The notes under the pieces were generated by a model. The model saw nothing but the letters and a program-made list of their open reading frames with translations, searched no databases and had not been told where the DNA came from. Shown in pieces: positions 9,401 through 18,133 of a DNA stretch of 63,319 nt. Each line of letters opens with the position of its first letter. Positions within the stretch are counted from its first letter, which is position 1. A program made the position numbers and the translations under genes. The stretch spans positions 1-63,319 of the IMG/VR virus record IMGVR_UViG_3300044833_000023. The stretch is one strand, 5' to 3'. The DNA is from a virus.

Positions 9401-12400
9401 CCGGAGCGGTTGGCCGGCTCGTTGGCCGCCTTCTTCCGCCCAACCTCGGTGCCGCCCGCGTTGTGGCTCTCGTCCATGATGACGACGGAGTGTGGCGCGA
9501 TGGCTTTGAGGAAGGCGCGGCGGCCGGTGTCCTCGCCCTTGACCGTCTGCATCTGCGAATAGTTGGTGAACACCATATCGAAGTGCTTCTGGAAGGCTTC
9601 CTTGCCGGAAACGCTGCCGAGCACGCGATCATGCTCTTTCAGTTGCCCGTTCTTCAGCGTGGCGCCGCCCTCTTCGAGCGGCATGTCGAGATCGGCGTTG
9701 GTGGCGAGGATGCGCGGCGGCTCGTCGGTCATGCCGATCGCCTTCATGTCGCGGTAGATGTCGGCGTAGAGGTTGGGGCTCATCGTCACAAAGACCGGGA
9801 TGCGGTCGTTCTTGATCGCCCACTTGATGATCGCGGCATTGACGCGGCCCTTGCCGATGCCGGTCTGGTCTCCAATGATGAAGCCGTTGCCGTTCTTGAT
9901 GTTGTCGATCGCGAGGCCCAGCGCGTCGATCTGCTCGGCACCGAAGTATTTCGGAAGATCGGCCTTCTTGTAGTCGAGTTCCTTGGCGACAAAATCATCG
10001 ATCGGCCCGACACGGCGCTCAAGATCGTCGAGCGAGGCGTCTTGCGGACGCTTGAGGTTGGCGGGGACGAGCGTGTCGAGGTTCTCGATCTTGCTCTTGG
10101 GGGTGTTGCGGACCTGACCCTCGGTCTCGGTCGCGGTGCCGGCCTTCGCGCGCTCCCGATCTGGGCTCTCGTCCTTGGTCTGCTCTTTCTCTCCGAGCTT
10201 GATCTCGCCTGACGTCAAGTCTTGGATGAACCGCTTGAGGTACTGCGCCATGTCCTGCATGGCTTCCTTGCCGAACTTCAGCGTGTCGCGCATGTGCTCG
10301 ACCATGCGGCGGATCAGTTCGCCGATGTCGCCCCAGAAGCTGCGGTAGTGCTCGGCCGCCGTCTTGAAGAACGGCTTGGCCTTGGCGTAGGTGTCCTCGT
10401 CGAAGGCGGGGCCGGCGCCGTGGGTCTTGCCGCCGCCGAACAGTTGATAGAGGCCGGAGAAGGCGGCATCGGTCGCGGCCGACATGTTCTCGCCGGCGGA
10501 TTTGACGTTCTCTTTGGTGGTGCGCGGGCCGCCCGATGTGCGCGGGCCAGCAGCCGGCTTGCTAACGGGCTCGGCGTAGGCGTCCTTGATCGCGCCGCTG
10601 ATGAGTGCGTCGAGGTCTAATCCAGATGATGATCCGATGGCAGGAGCAGCACTATCAGATCGATCGGCCGGGTTATGTTCTCCGGCTCCAAGTGCATCTT
10701 GATCGCCGCCTCCGCCAGCACCGGCATTCCCGGCTCCTGAAACAGGCTGTTGCACCACGCCCGCGGGGTTTTCCCCTCCGGCTGCGGCTCGATCCCCACC
10801 CTGTCCAGCATCTCCAGTATCTCCGATGCCTGATCCCGCCAATCCGGGTCGCTCGACATCATCACTGACATGCTGTCCGCCAGCCGTTCCAGCATCGCTT
10901 CGGTTCGGTTGTCCATCGAGCAGCCCTCCCAGGCCGGTCCAATCGTTGAAGATGCGCGGTACATCGACCGCTGGCAAGGCCCGGGAGGACTTCCCGCGGC
11001 CGTTTATGACGATCACATCAACCGGCCAGCCGGCGCCCTGACGCTCATAGAGGTCGCCTGAGACCGTGAAATGATCGGTGACGTCGTACTTGTCGTACAG
11101 CGTCTTGAAGAATTCGCGCTTGGCCTTGCCGTTGTAGGCATCCGACCGGGCTTCCCGGGTCGTCGCCATCCTGTTGACGCCGCCGAGGATCAGCACGGCC
11201 TTGCCGTTGTCCTTCATGGCGGCCAGGGCGCGCAGCGCGATGGCGTGATCGATCTCGTGGGTCTGATAGTTGGGCTGTATGTCGCCCATGTCGAACACCT
11301 TGGAGACCACGCCGTACTGCGTTGACTCCCGCACCGCGCCGAACGGCGGGTTGGCGATTACGACGTCGTAGGTCGGATTTTGGTGGCGCTCCAATGCGTC
11401 TTTGTTGCTGACGTTGAAGCCCTGCTCTTTCAGGTTGCCTGCGCGATCCGGGTTGATCTCGTTGGCGATCGTGAGCTTGGGGTCGGCGCCGATCAGGAGC
11501 GCGCCGTTGCCGGCGGTCGGCTCATAGACCGTTGTGTCCTTCGTGATGCCCGCGAGTTCGGAGGCGATATAGCCCAGCGGTACCGGCGTCGAATATGCCT
11601 GGTCGCGAACCGACGTCGACGTGCGCGTGCCGAGACGGGGCTGGCGGCCGTACAGGCCCACCAGCGCGTCGTAGATTTCCTTCGGCGTCCCGCCAGCGTC
11701 CACGATCCCGCGCGCGACCTTGACGATGCCGAATTCGATGGCTTCCTCGGTGGCCTTCGGGTCTCCGGGGAAACCCGCGTCGTGGGCAAACTTGCGCGCC
11801 GCGAGGATGTTCGTGAAGTCGAGGCCGTCGGTGAAGTGCTTGGCGAAGGCGTCGGAGAGCGACTGCTTGCTTGCCTCATCGACCGCGATCATCTCGTGGA
11901 TCGGCATCGGCTGCGGTCGCGGAACCTCAACGCGCGTGCGGGTGACGATCGGCTCCGGCTCGCCTTCGACGGCTTGAACGCGCGTGTTGATGCCGTGCTT
12001 GCCCTCGCCCGTGGTCAGGGCCTTGAGGACGCGCTCGAAGTCCGCGTTGATGGTCTTGCGTTCCTCGCCGACCGGGTACGGGTTGCCCTTGAAGCCTGCC
12101 GCGTAGCGCGTCGGCTCGACGCCCTGCACGAGGTACTGTGACGTGAAGCCTTCCTCTTGGATTTTGTCGAAGACGAAGGCTTCGCCCGCGCGTGCGAGCA
12201 ACTCAAGCGGCCGGCGCCAGTAGTCGCCCTTGCCGGAGAGCTTAGTCGCCTCCTTCAGGTAGTCCGTCGGAACCACCTTGCGCGCGATCGTGTCCGCCTT
12301 CTCGGCGTTCGTGATGTAGTGATCCCGGATGCCGATATTTTCCTCGGCCTTCTTCAGGCCCATGGACGACCCGCCCTTGCGCATCCGGTCCTTGATCCGG

Positions 12401-15400
12401 TTGGCGTGGTCGATCCAGGCTTGCCGCTGGCCCTTGTCATGTTCGAGCTTCTTGGCGTGGTCGGCGATGGCCTGTTCGTCATCCTGCTCTTTGTTGAACA
12501 GGTCGTGCATCAGCTTGTTGACGCCGACGCGGAGGCGCGGCTTCAGATGCGTGTTGGTTTCGTTGAACGCCGAGGCGTCGCTCATGGAGCCCAAGAAGCG
12601 CCCGCGCCACGCCTTCGCGGTGTTCTTCGGCGTGACGCGGCCGTTTGAAATCCATTTCGCGCCGCCCCCATAGGGGTTCGACGTTGCGAATTCGCCGAGG
12701 TAATGGTCGAGCGCGTGTATCCACTCGTGCGCCAGCGAGCCCGCGCCGTTGATCTTCGTCATGTTGATGACGGTGCGGTCAGCCTCGTAGTGCGCGGCGC
12801 CCGCGCCCTTGCCGCCCTTGCCGCGGGAGCCGAAGCCGATGGCGAGCGTGCCGTCGAGCGACATCGCCTTGGCGGGAAGATTGAGGATACGCGCGAGGTC
12901 GTGCAGCGCGTCAAAGGCGAGGTTGAGCACCTTCTGGCGTTCGTCGTTTGCCGCCCAGTTGCCGAACTCGACGCCACGGAAGCCGAAGGTGTCCTTGAAA
13001 TCGTCGGAGCCGACGTCGCGATCCTTGCGATAGTCCGGGCCGTCGCGGTTGATGGCGTCGAGATGCGGGCGGTTCGGCTCCTGTTCCTCAGAGCCGCCTT
13101 TGCTGATCTTGGCGTAGGCTTCCTTGGCTGCGGCTTCCGCGAGTTCGCGGGTGCCGAACTCTCCGACCTTTCCGCCGTTCTTGCGGCGAACGATCCACAC
13201 CTTCTCTTTGACCGCTTTCTTTTCGTAGTCGTATGGAGTGTAGGGATCGATCTCGAACAGCCGCTGCCACGGCTCCATGTTCGGGAAGCCTTTGGCGACG
13301 GCGCCTTCGGCGGTGCGAACGTCGGCGCCCATCACCGTGAGGGGATTGTTGCGGCTACCGCGCTGCCTAATCGCGGCGAGGACCGAATAACTGTTGGTGC
13401 CGAGCGCGGCGGAGACGGCCTGACTGACCTTCTTCATCTCATCGACGGTCTTCACCTTGGCGAATTCGTCGCGGATGGCTTTCAGGGCATCGAAGTAGTT
13501 GTCGCGATCTTCTTTGCTGACCGTATCGTTGTAGCGGTTGGTCGGCTTGACGGCGATGCGGTCGTAGACGCGCTTCATCAGCGCAGCCGCCACGGGCGCG
13601 ACGCCGCTATCGACGACGGCCGCATAATCCGGGCGCGGCCAGATGTTGTGCTTGGTGACGTTGGTATCAAGCTCGCCGCCGGTCATGCCGTCGAGTGCGG
13701 CCTTGGTCAGGCCGCCGGTCCATTGGTCCTTGCGCGCGCCGCCGATCTTCTCGCCAACGTCCTCGATCTTCTGCTTTTCCGGCTCGGGGACGGGCTCATC
13801 GACGGACGGCTTTTTTTCTTCTTCGGCCTTCTGGCGCCGCTTCGTCTCGCGGTCATGCAGTTGTAGCGCAGCGGTCAGAACGTCAACTTCCTGATCGCTC
13901 TCGGTTTTGCCGCGTTCCAAGATGTCCCGAGCCGAAGTAGCCATGGGGCTTGTGCGGTGCCATTTGTGCTCTTTGTCTTTGAGCGCAAATGTGAGGGCGG
14001 CTTTCTCGTTCGGCGTGAGGTTCGGGTCGCCTTCCTCTACAACGGTGTCGTTGGCATCTTCGGCGGCAGGCTGGTGTTCAGTGGCGTCGCCGGTTTTGTC
14101 CCCAGCGGTTTTGTTCCCGCGGGCGGCTGGCTTAGCGGTGCCGCCGCCTGCGGTTGAGCCATCGCCGGGCTTGCCTGTTTCGCCTTGTGCGCCATTTTCG
14201 CCGCCGCTCGCAGCGACCGGAGTTTCTGTTGCACTACCGGCGCCGACTTGCCCAGATGCGGGGCGTTCTTGCTCAGAAGGTGTGCCGCTGCCAGATGCCC
14301 CTTGGCTTCCGGGCTGTAGTAGTGTGTTGACTTCTTCGCCATAGGCTTGTTCCGCCTGCTGATGAGTGAGGAATTTCTGGCCGACGAGGTTCTCGATGAC
14401 GGCGTGGCCGAACGCAACGTGGGGCAGCATCCCCTCGTTCTCTGCGAGGATTTCCGCCGCGCGCGCGGTGTCTACCGGCAGAACGTGGTGATAGTCCTCG
14501 CCGAGCGCCGCCTCGATCTGGGCGTGATGCTCTTTCGTCGGCTCCGCGGTGACGGGCGCGGGCGGCATTACCTCGGCGCGGCCGATGGCGCCGATCGGCT
14601 GCGAGTGGTCGCCGTTGCGGAGCCAATCCTTGAATTCGTCCGGCGCCAGCGCCTTCATACCGCCGATGCGATCAGCGCCGCCGTCGGTGTACGAGTTCGC
14701 GTAGGCGTGAAGTGCCTCGATCGGGTTGCGGAACCCGGTCATGATCTTGTGTTCGTCGAATTCGCCCTTACCGCCAGCGTGGTGCTGGTCGATGACGAAG
14801 ACGTGCTGGCTGTCCGGATGCGCGCCGATGAAGACGTCGAGCGGTTCGCCGTCGGCGCCCGTCGTACCCTTGATGCGGCCGTACGCAACCGGCATCTTGA
14901 CTTCCCACGGCGTACCGTCTTGCTCGGTGCCCTTGCGGGTGTCGCCGACGCCGGTCTCCAGGCTGATCGAGTTCTTGCCGGTCAGCCCGAGATGCTCGAT
15001 CTCGGCGTGACCGTGCTTGAAGTTCGTTGCCGCGGCCTGCGGGTCGGTCGGGTCTTTCGCGACGACTTCGCTCGCCTTGAGCACATCGTCCGCAGAGCGG
15101 ATGTTGATGGGATTGTCGCGGGTGCCTGTGCCGGTCGTTTCGGCCGTGGGCTGCGGTACCGGCTTTTCGGCCGTATTTTGCTGGGCTTCTTGCTCTGGCG
15201 GTCGCTCGCTCGCCGATCCGCGCGCCATCGCCTCTTGAAACCGGCGCCGTCGCTCGGCCGGGGTCATGACCGCGATGTGAGCGTCTGTCCAGCCGGCGCG
15301 CTTCAGGCCCTCGCGCTCGGTCCGCTCGGTCGCGCTCTCGCCTTGCGGATTGAGCGGTTCTTCCTTGTTGTTGACGGGCGCTTCGCCTTGGCTGGTGTGC

Positions 15401-16977
15401 TTGTTGACCGCTGCGACCAATTCCTCGTGCGACATCGCGGCGATGTCTTCGTCCGAATGACCGAAATAGCGCAGGATGCGCTCCAGCTTCGTGCGAACGT
15501 CGGTCTGCTCGTTGGTCTTCTGGCGTTCGCGCTTCTGGCGTTGCTGGCCTTGACCAGTGTTGCCGTTGCCGGCGCCGCCGCCGGGATTGCTGCCGCCAGT
15601 ATCGGAGCCAGTCCCCGTTGACCCCGCGCCAGTGTCCGGATTGATGTCGTCGTGCGGGGGCGGGGGCGGCGGGAGGTCCGGCGGAGTGTCCGGGGTGATG
15701 TCCGGCGGAGTGTCCGGCGTGGGCGGAACGTCGCCCGGCTTCTTTCGGCCTTCCATGTAGGCATGGCCCGCGCCGAGCAATACGCCAGTGATGAGCGACG
15801 CGATGACGCGCTTGATGTCGGGGCTGTATTCGGCCTTGGGGTCGTAATACTTCTGCGCTATCTGGTCGCCGAGATACTCTTGCGCCTCTACGACGGCCGC
15901 CATGGTGCCGGCGAATGCCGCGGTCTTCCGGAACGCGGCCGAGGCAACGTACTTGTTGAGGGTTTCTGCCGCCCAGCCGCTCAATGCAGGGGCGAATTTC
16001 TTGACGGGTGTGAGTATGACGCCAAGAGGGACAGCGCCGAGCGCGCCACTAACGAGCGCCGACATACCGGCTGCCTTAGCCGCGTCTTCATCGCTTGCGT
16101 TCTTGGCTTTCGCCGCCTCAAAGGTGTCGCCTGCGGATTGCGCGGCCATGGTGGCGGCGCCGAGGGTGATACCAAGTGCGGGATTGATTGCGCCGACGGC
16201 CACGGGCGCCACCATGCCGCCAACCGCAGGGCCAAGATACTTACCGCCGAAGCTCTCCTTTTCAGCCGGCGACATCGGGATCGTGTCTTCGGCTGATTTC
16301 TTGATCGCAGCGCCGCCCTTATAAAGCGGGCGCTCCGTTACCGGAACAGACGGCTGGGCGTTGAAGGTGCCAAACTTCTGGCGGAGACCTTCCATTTCGG
16401 CCTGTGCGTCTGCACCGCCAGAGATGCGCTGCAAGGCCGCGTTGTAGTCCATCTGCAATCCGCGATCGGTGATCGTGGTCAGCGCCTGCTTCATCAGTTT
16501 GGCTTTGCCGCCCGCATCCAGCGTGCCAGCCGTCCCAAGTTGATCGATCAGCGCGGATGCTTCCGGCTTCTCGGGGGTGTTGTCCTTGATCGCGCCAGCT
16601 TGCAGGATCGCGCCGCCGCTCTTGATGAAGCCCTGCGCGGCGCCCTTGCCTGCTGCAACGGTCTGGTCGATCGGACCGAGTGTCGGGACCGGCGCTTCCG
16701 GCGGCTTCACTACCTCGCCGAACGATGACGGTTTCGGGCCAGTGACGACGGGCTCGCCGTAGGATGACGGGGGTTTTTCCGCTACGGGCTCGACGGGCTT
16801 CTCGTCGATGTGCCGCGTCTTGCGGTCCATCCGGCGCATGAGCGTGTCGGACAAGCGGCCGGGATCGGCAACTCCGCTATCGGAGATGTCGCCTGGGAAG
16901 GTCTGTCGTGCGAGATCGTCTACGCCCTGACCGGGATCATAAGGCGCGTCTGCCCCGAAGGCATCGGCGAGAGCCAT
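3406..16977 (-). CDS. Giant polyvalent protein: zincins, N6-adenine methylase, SNH-like helicase, LPD38-like end
   Basis: One unbroken frame of 4523 residues. In order: PSSYGEP repeats (about 70-90); glycine-rich hydrophobic segments (248-320, 389-408) like internal/ejection proteins; a proline-rich linker (419-446); an inorganic-pyrophosphatase-like domain (about 660-795); an LPD1-like domain (about 1325-1450) with the zincin motif HEWIHALDH (His1417); an N6-adenine methyltransferase with EPTAGNGAL (Glu1819) and NPPFG (Asn1876); a glycine-rich linker; a strawberry-notch-type SF2 helicase (about 2290-2960) with GDQTGIGKGR (2369), DESH (Asp2502) and QLLGRINRTGQ (2906); a second zincin HEAYH (His3544); and an LPD38-like C-terminus (about 4200 on) with a hydrophobic helix near 4257. 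This is the polyvalent/DarB-like antirestriction architecture. It is probably packaged and injected to protect incoming DNA. Domain boundaries are by eye. Confidence 0.88.
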   Translation of the reverse strand: MALADAFGADAPYDPGQGVDDLARQTFPGDISDSGVADPGRLSDTLMRRMDRKTRHIDEKPVEPVAEKPPSSYGEPVVTGPKPSSFGEVVKPPEAPVPTLGPIDQTVAAGKGAAQGFIKSGGAILQAGAIKDNTPEKPEASALIDQLGTAGTLDAGGKAKLMKQALTTITDRGLQMDYNAALQRISGGADAQAEMEGLRQKFGTFNAQPSVPVTERPLYKGGAAIKKSAEDTIPMSPAEKESFGGKYLGPAVGGMVAPVAVGAINPALGITLGAATMAAQSAGDTFEAAKAKNASDEDAAKAAGMSALVSGALGAVPLGVILTPVKKFAPALSGWAAETLNKYVASAAFRKTAAFAGTMAAVVEAQEYLGDQIAQKYYDPKAEYSPDIKRVIASLITGVLLGAGHAYMEGRKKPGDVPPTPDTPPDITPDTPPDLPPPPPPHDDINPDTGAGSTGTGSDTGGSNPGGGAGNGNTGQGQQRQKRERQKTNEQTDVRTKLERILRYFGHSDEDIAAMSHEELVAAVNKHTSQGEAPVNNKEEPLNPQGESATERTEREGLKRAGWTDAHIAVMTPAERRRRFQEAMARGSASERPPEQEAQQNTAEKPVPQPTAETTGTGTRDNPINIRSADDVLKASEVVAKDPTDPQAAATNFKHGHAEIEHLGLTGKNSISLETGVGDTRKGTEQDGTPWEVKMPVAYGRIKGTTGADGEPLDVFIGAHPDSQHVFVIDQHHAGGKGEFDEHKIMTGFRNPIEALHAYANSYTDGGADRIGGMKALAPDEFKDWLRNGDHSQPIGAIGRAEVMPPAPVTAEPTKEHHAQIEAALGEDYHHVLPVDTARAAEILAENEGMLPHVAFGHAVIENLVGQKFLTHQQAEQAYGEEVNTLLQPGSQGASGSGTPSEQERPASGQVGAGSATETPVAASGGENGAQGETGKPGDGSTAGGGTAKPAARGNKTAGDKTGDATEHQPAAEDANDTVVEEGDPNLTPNEKAALTFALKDKEHKWHRTSPMATSARDILERGKTESDQEVDVLTAALQLHDRETKRRQKAEEEKKPSVDEPVPEPEKQKIEDVGEKIGGARKDQWTGGLTKAALDGMTGGELDTNVTKHNIWPRPDYAAVVDSGVAPVAAALMKRVYDRIAVKPTNRYNDTVSKEDRDNYFDALKAIRDEFAKVKTVDEMKKVSQAVSAALGTNSYSVLAAIRQRGSRNNPLTVMGADVRTAEGAVAKGFPNMEPWQRLFEIDPYTPYDYEKKAVKEKVWIVRRKNGGKVGEFGTRELAEAAAKEAYAKISKGGSEEQEPNRPHLDAINRDGPDYRKDRDVGSDDFKDTFGFRGVEFGNWAANDERQKVLNLAFDALHDLARILNLPAKAMSLDGTLAIGFGSRGKGGKGAGAAHYEADRTVINMTKINGAGSLAHEWIHALDHYLGEFATSNPYGGGAKWISNGRVTPKNTAKAWRGRFLGSMSDASAFNETNTHLKPRLRVGVNKLMHDLFNKEQDDEQAIADHAKKLEHDKGQRQAWIDHANRIKDRMRKGGSSMGLKKAEENIGIRDHYITNAEKADTIARKVVPTDYLKEATKLSGKGDYWRRPLELLARAGEAFVFDKIQEEGFTSQYLVQGVEPTRYAAGFKGNPYPVGEERKTINADFERVLKALTTGEGKHGINTRVQAVEGEPEPIVTRTRVEVPRPQPMPIHEMIAVDEASKQSLSDAFAKHFTDGLDFTNILAARKFAHDAGFPGDPKATEEAIEFGIVKVARGIVDAGGTPKEIYDALVGLYGRQPRLGTRTSTSVRDQAYSTPVPLGYIASELAGITKDTTVYEPTAGNGALLIGADPKLTIANEINPDRAGNLKEQGFNVSNKDALERHQNPTYDVVIANPPFGAVRESTQYGVVSKVFDMGDIQPNYQTHEIDHAIALRALAAMKDNGKAVLILGGVNRMATTREARSDAYNGKAKREFFKTLYDKYDVTDHFTVSGDLYERQGAGWPVDVIVINGRGKSSRALPAVDVPRIFNDWTGLGGLLDGQPNRSDAGTAGGQHVSDDVERPGLAGSGIGDTGDAGQGGDRAAAGGENPAGVVQQPVSGAGNAGAGGGGDQDALGAGEHNPADRSDSAAPAIGSSSGLDLDALISGAIKDAYAEPVSKPAAGPRTSGGPRTTKENVKSAGENMSAATDAAFSGLYQLFGGGKTHGAGPAFDEDTYAKAKPFFKTAAEHYRSFWGDIGELIRRMVEHMRDTLKFGKEAMQDMAQYLKRFIQDLTSGEIKLGEKEQTKDESPDRERAKAGTATETEGQVRNTPKSKIENLDTLVPANLKRPQDASLDDLERRVGPIDDFVAKELDYKKADLPKYFGAEQIDALGLAIDNIKNGNGFIIGDQTGIGKGRVNAAIIKWAIKNDRIPVFVTMSPNLYADIYRDMKAIGMTDEPPRILATNADLDMPLEEGGATLKNGQLKEHDRVLGSVSGKEAFQKHFDMVFTNYSQMQTVKGEDTGRRAFLKAIAPHSVVIMDESHNAGGTEVGRKKAANEPANRSGFARELIQNANGVFYSSATYAKRPDVMDLYSATNMKMAVADPKDLGEAIARGGVPMQQAVATMLAEDGQYIRRERSFAGIEYNTPLVGVDRENYNTISSGLSAIQDFSAAVKAAMENVNADLMGEGGTTGYDGATGDSGAQSTNFTSIMHNVINQMLLAMKVEPAAQAAIEAIKRGEKPVLTVANTMESFLKDYADTIGVKVGDEMPADFSDVLHKYLERTRMITIKKPFMKKGEKAERRRLTDEELGPAGVASYERAKEIIGSMNLSEMPVSPIDHLIWRLKKEGYSVGEITGRGLILDYSGKGDPVLRKRPGKDLTTAGKNETLRKFNTKPVNGGHHALIINQSGSTGLSAHASRDFNDQSVRHMMIVQPEGNVDTHMQLLGRINRTGQVVLPRYTQFVADIPAEKRPAAVLAKKMASLNANTTASRTSAVTAKDVPDFINEYGDIVAANYLSENFEMNPRLAMPIKFTESGRAIIPDAMRKLTGRIPLLPLHEQEALYQELESAYEDMMKQLSAAGTNPMEAKTFDLKAKSLETTEVMGRKNDSNSRFAAPVNVEKVSVARLGKPYTPAEVMGKVIEAIGDRTAQAAPDEKAEIKDLARLLDQASDTYQGLGKASAANEIAERQRAIKEFAEYIKPILEGMPDAEKQAKEKSKFDAIKDRWSAVHKLVRIGQRVTLKTADGNLTGIITKVEQKGVTKNPLALSSWKAEFAIADASRHMTLPFSRIHADGKADSESALDVEVVPLQRWIESAEQTLDRYKHMQSDAREERYIATGNLLAAYDWLGRKGNIINYTDDKGGVRQGILTSRDFDLEKHAVDKGRVVHDPFEIRDWLDRNPTETIWSKGQTVSIRREGRWSKEYVIATDKAKKTGGVFFLDKPLIDLAAGDFISRSGRMVTDVTDGNILGAIKRLQELGAVFTLKAEAPKPTKVEEPLASITEAATEKQPEIEGLIRDVLQHLVGDHVKAEFSPDLMSLAGTAGGWGAMADRSPGARGLYYPSRHLIKLALLHGVDSAAFHEAYHAIEYQLQSPQERALMERETGRIRDYIRKTRGYSKEQADGLDPEEVRAIGFEDYATDRSKGEGLHVGVRRWYHRLWEAIKRLANGLRGLGFETYEDIFDKAYRGKYAKAKGDTPRPEAAIHDDEPLASIFEKRTKANGRVSEAIGNLFNDSKKADFVEAFSDLSHREKLLQKEVEARYLGLTPEEAKKVFPEASKLPDAMQFYVKKELIPGKVAYQANDFRNRLLKPLIETANKAEITLPDLGDYLMAKGALERNRNIGPLYQPGHPFNDAMRDNNIAGGSGFSNNEARDKIRAFESGPQGQAYKDIWRQTRNIVDFNRQMMVHYGLESQATIDAWKANGPDYVPFKGFEEADIDDEKYFGGKGSPIGIRAPETKRAFGRMSKADNPMVHLIDQAYRTIERGERNMHYNSIAETLATLKHGGINTDDFVSLNKGTPKKTIDPKTGLARWVDTSPSAMAKGAVNFKRNGAPRTMLFKSEKLAQSINRNSPWSFPGLNKVLLGVNKLKSMWTHYSPDFAARHFFGRYMVEGALNAYQLRDTGAYSPWKWTADAFPAFGRASRAISNFEKGRPSGQLGKYWAEMKAQGGNMAFRSMRDIDTIKNELVDDLKQITTSTRLNPLRVLKGIADKTDEIFNVWDNATRLATYAQARDQGMTPQAAAYRARNATVNYQKRAIVSSVAGTIFPFYNTAVRTGTRLTSALTQSGRMRRVFAGVFAAGVALALNNYLLGGSDDNGDPYFEKVPDFERALGFIFLNPFERDAQGRPQKYALPNAYNYALPMTFGYHLTGMFLDKIGAIKSKITVGEHAAEMVKSTLMAFTPLGEFGNLMDMITPELLRPLAHVIENKNWLGNPVHNDMFQKGPNSESGRKPRGDYMPTGEGWKTAAKTLNSWTGGDAHHSGLIDRYPEDIRELTDQMFGAQKRFGIEVGNTAGSIMKGETPKATDIPIAKVFRGIDYDQADAVARAKHRYEQKHPWEH

Positions 16978-18119
16978 TATTCTTCGTCGTCCGCGGCGTC
17001 AGCGGGGCTTGAAGGAATAGACGCCTGGGCATCGAGAGCACTCTTAGATGCTTCGGACTTCTTTGTCGCCCTCAACACGCGCGTCTGACCCTTCTCGTCC
17101 ACAAAATACTGATCGAAGGGTTGATTGGGCTTGACGACCTGATCGAACGGCTTGCCGTTGAAGGCCGCTTGTGGAACCGGGTTGACTTGCGACATGCCCG
17201 GCGTCTTCGCGATGCCTGCGGCGGACTGCGGATTGAGGCCCATGCTCGTCAGATGCTTGTCCTGCACCGCCGAGACCAACGCCTGGTGGTCCGCCTGCGC
17301 CTTGGCTATCGCGGGCGCGTTGCCGTCCTTGATGGTCTGTTCGAGAGCTTTCTCACTGGCCTTGATGTTCGGATCGTTCTGCGCCAGCCGCATCGCATCC
17401 TGATAAAGCTGTTGTGGCGGCTTGTTCCACGCGCCCTTGTTGCCGCCATTGGCCTTGAGATTTTGGAGGTTCATCTTCGCCGTTTCCAGCTTGACCTGCG
17501 CGAGCGAAGTCGTGGCGCTATCGTCTCCGGCCTTCTGCTTCGCCTGGATCAACTTGAGCATCTGATCGACGCGCTTCTCGTCGCCCTTGGTCCCGCCCTC
17601 GATCGTGGAACCAGCGGAGCCCGCGAACGCCGCGAGGCCGGGCTTATTCCAGTTGTCGCCGACGGACTTGAGGCCAGCGCCGAGCTTGTTCTTCATGCTG
17701 GTTTCGTCGGAGGAATTCATGCCGAACGCGCGGCCGAGTATCCCGCGCGCCTGACCGGGGTTCGCTGCGGCGGCTGCGGGGGCTCCTGCTGCGCTGCTGT
17801 CCGGCGGCGCCAGCGACATCGGAGGGCCGGCGTTGGGCGTGACGGTCTGCGTCTGCGTGTCGTTCATCGCCATCGGCGGACCGCCAGCGGTCGGCGTTGC
17901 GTTGGGTGGAATGTCGGCCTGCTGTGGCGGCGGCTGCATCACGGGCGGCGAGGATTGGATCGGCGGCTGCGGCGGCATCGGGGCGGGCGGCGGCTGTTGA
18001 GCGGGCGGCGCCATCTGCGGCTGCTGTTGAGCGGTTCCCGAAGCCTGCATCGTCGCGGCCTCCGGGCTCTGCGAGCCGATGGTGCTGCCGAGATCGGTCA
18101 GCCAATCGAGAAGTCCCAT
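16977..18119 (-). CDS. Internal virion protein, proline/glutamine-rich N-terminus
   Basis: The protein has 380 residues. The start MGLLDWLTDLGSTIG is amphipathic. Residues about 25-120 are low complexity (Pro, Gln, Ala). The rest is mainly helical, with Lys/Gln-rich stretches such as QMLKLIQAKQKAGDDS. It lies between the DNA-stabilisation protein and the giant gene and overlaps the giant start (TAATG), so the two are translationally coupled. By position it resembles T7 gp14-gp16 or P22 gp7/gp20 ejection proteins. No sequence family is recognised. Confidence 0.65.
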   Translation of the reverse strand: MGLLDWLTDLGSTIGSQSPEAATMQASGTAQQQPQMAPPAQQPPPAPMPPQPPIQSSPPVMQPPPQQADIPPNATPTAGGPPMAMNDTQTQTVTPNAGPPMSLAPPDSSAAGAPAAAAANPGQARGILGRAFGMNSSDETSMKNKLGAGLKSVGDNWNKPGLAAFAGSAGSTIEGGTKGDEKRVDQMLKLIQAKQKAGDDSATTSLAQVKLETAKMNLQNLKANGGNKGAWNKPPQQLYQDAMRLAQNDPNIKASEKALEQTIKDGNAPAIAKAQADHQALVSAVQDKHLTSMGLNPQSAAGIAKTPGMSQVNPVPQAAFNGKPFDQVVKPNQPFDQYFVDEKGQTRVLRATKKSEASKSALDAQASIPSSPADAADDEE

Positions 18120-18133
18120 TTAATCAGTCCCCT

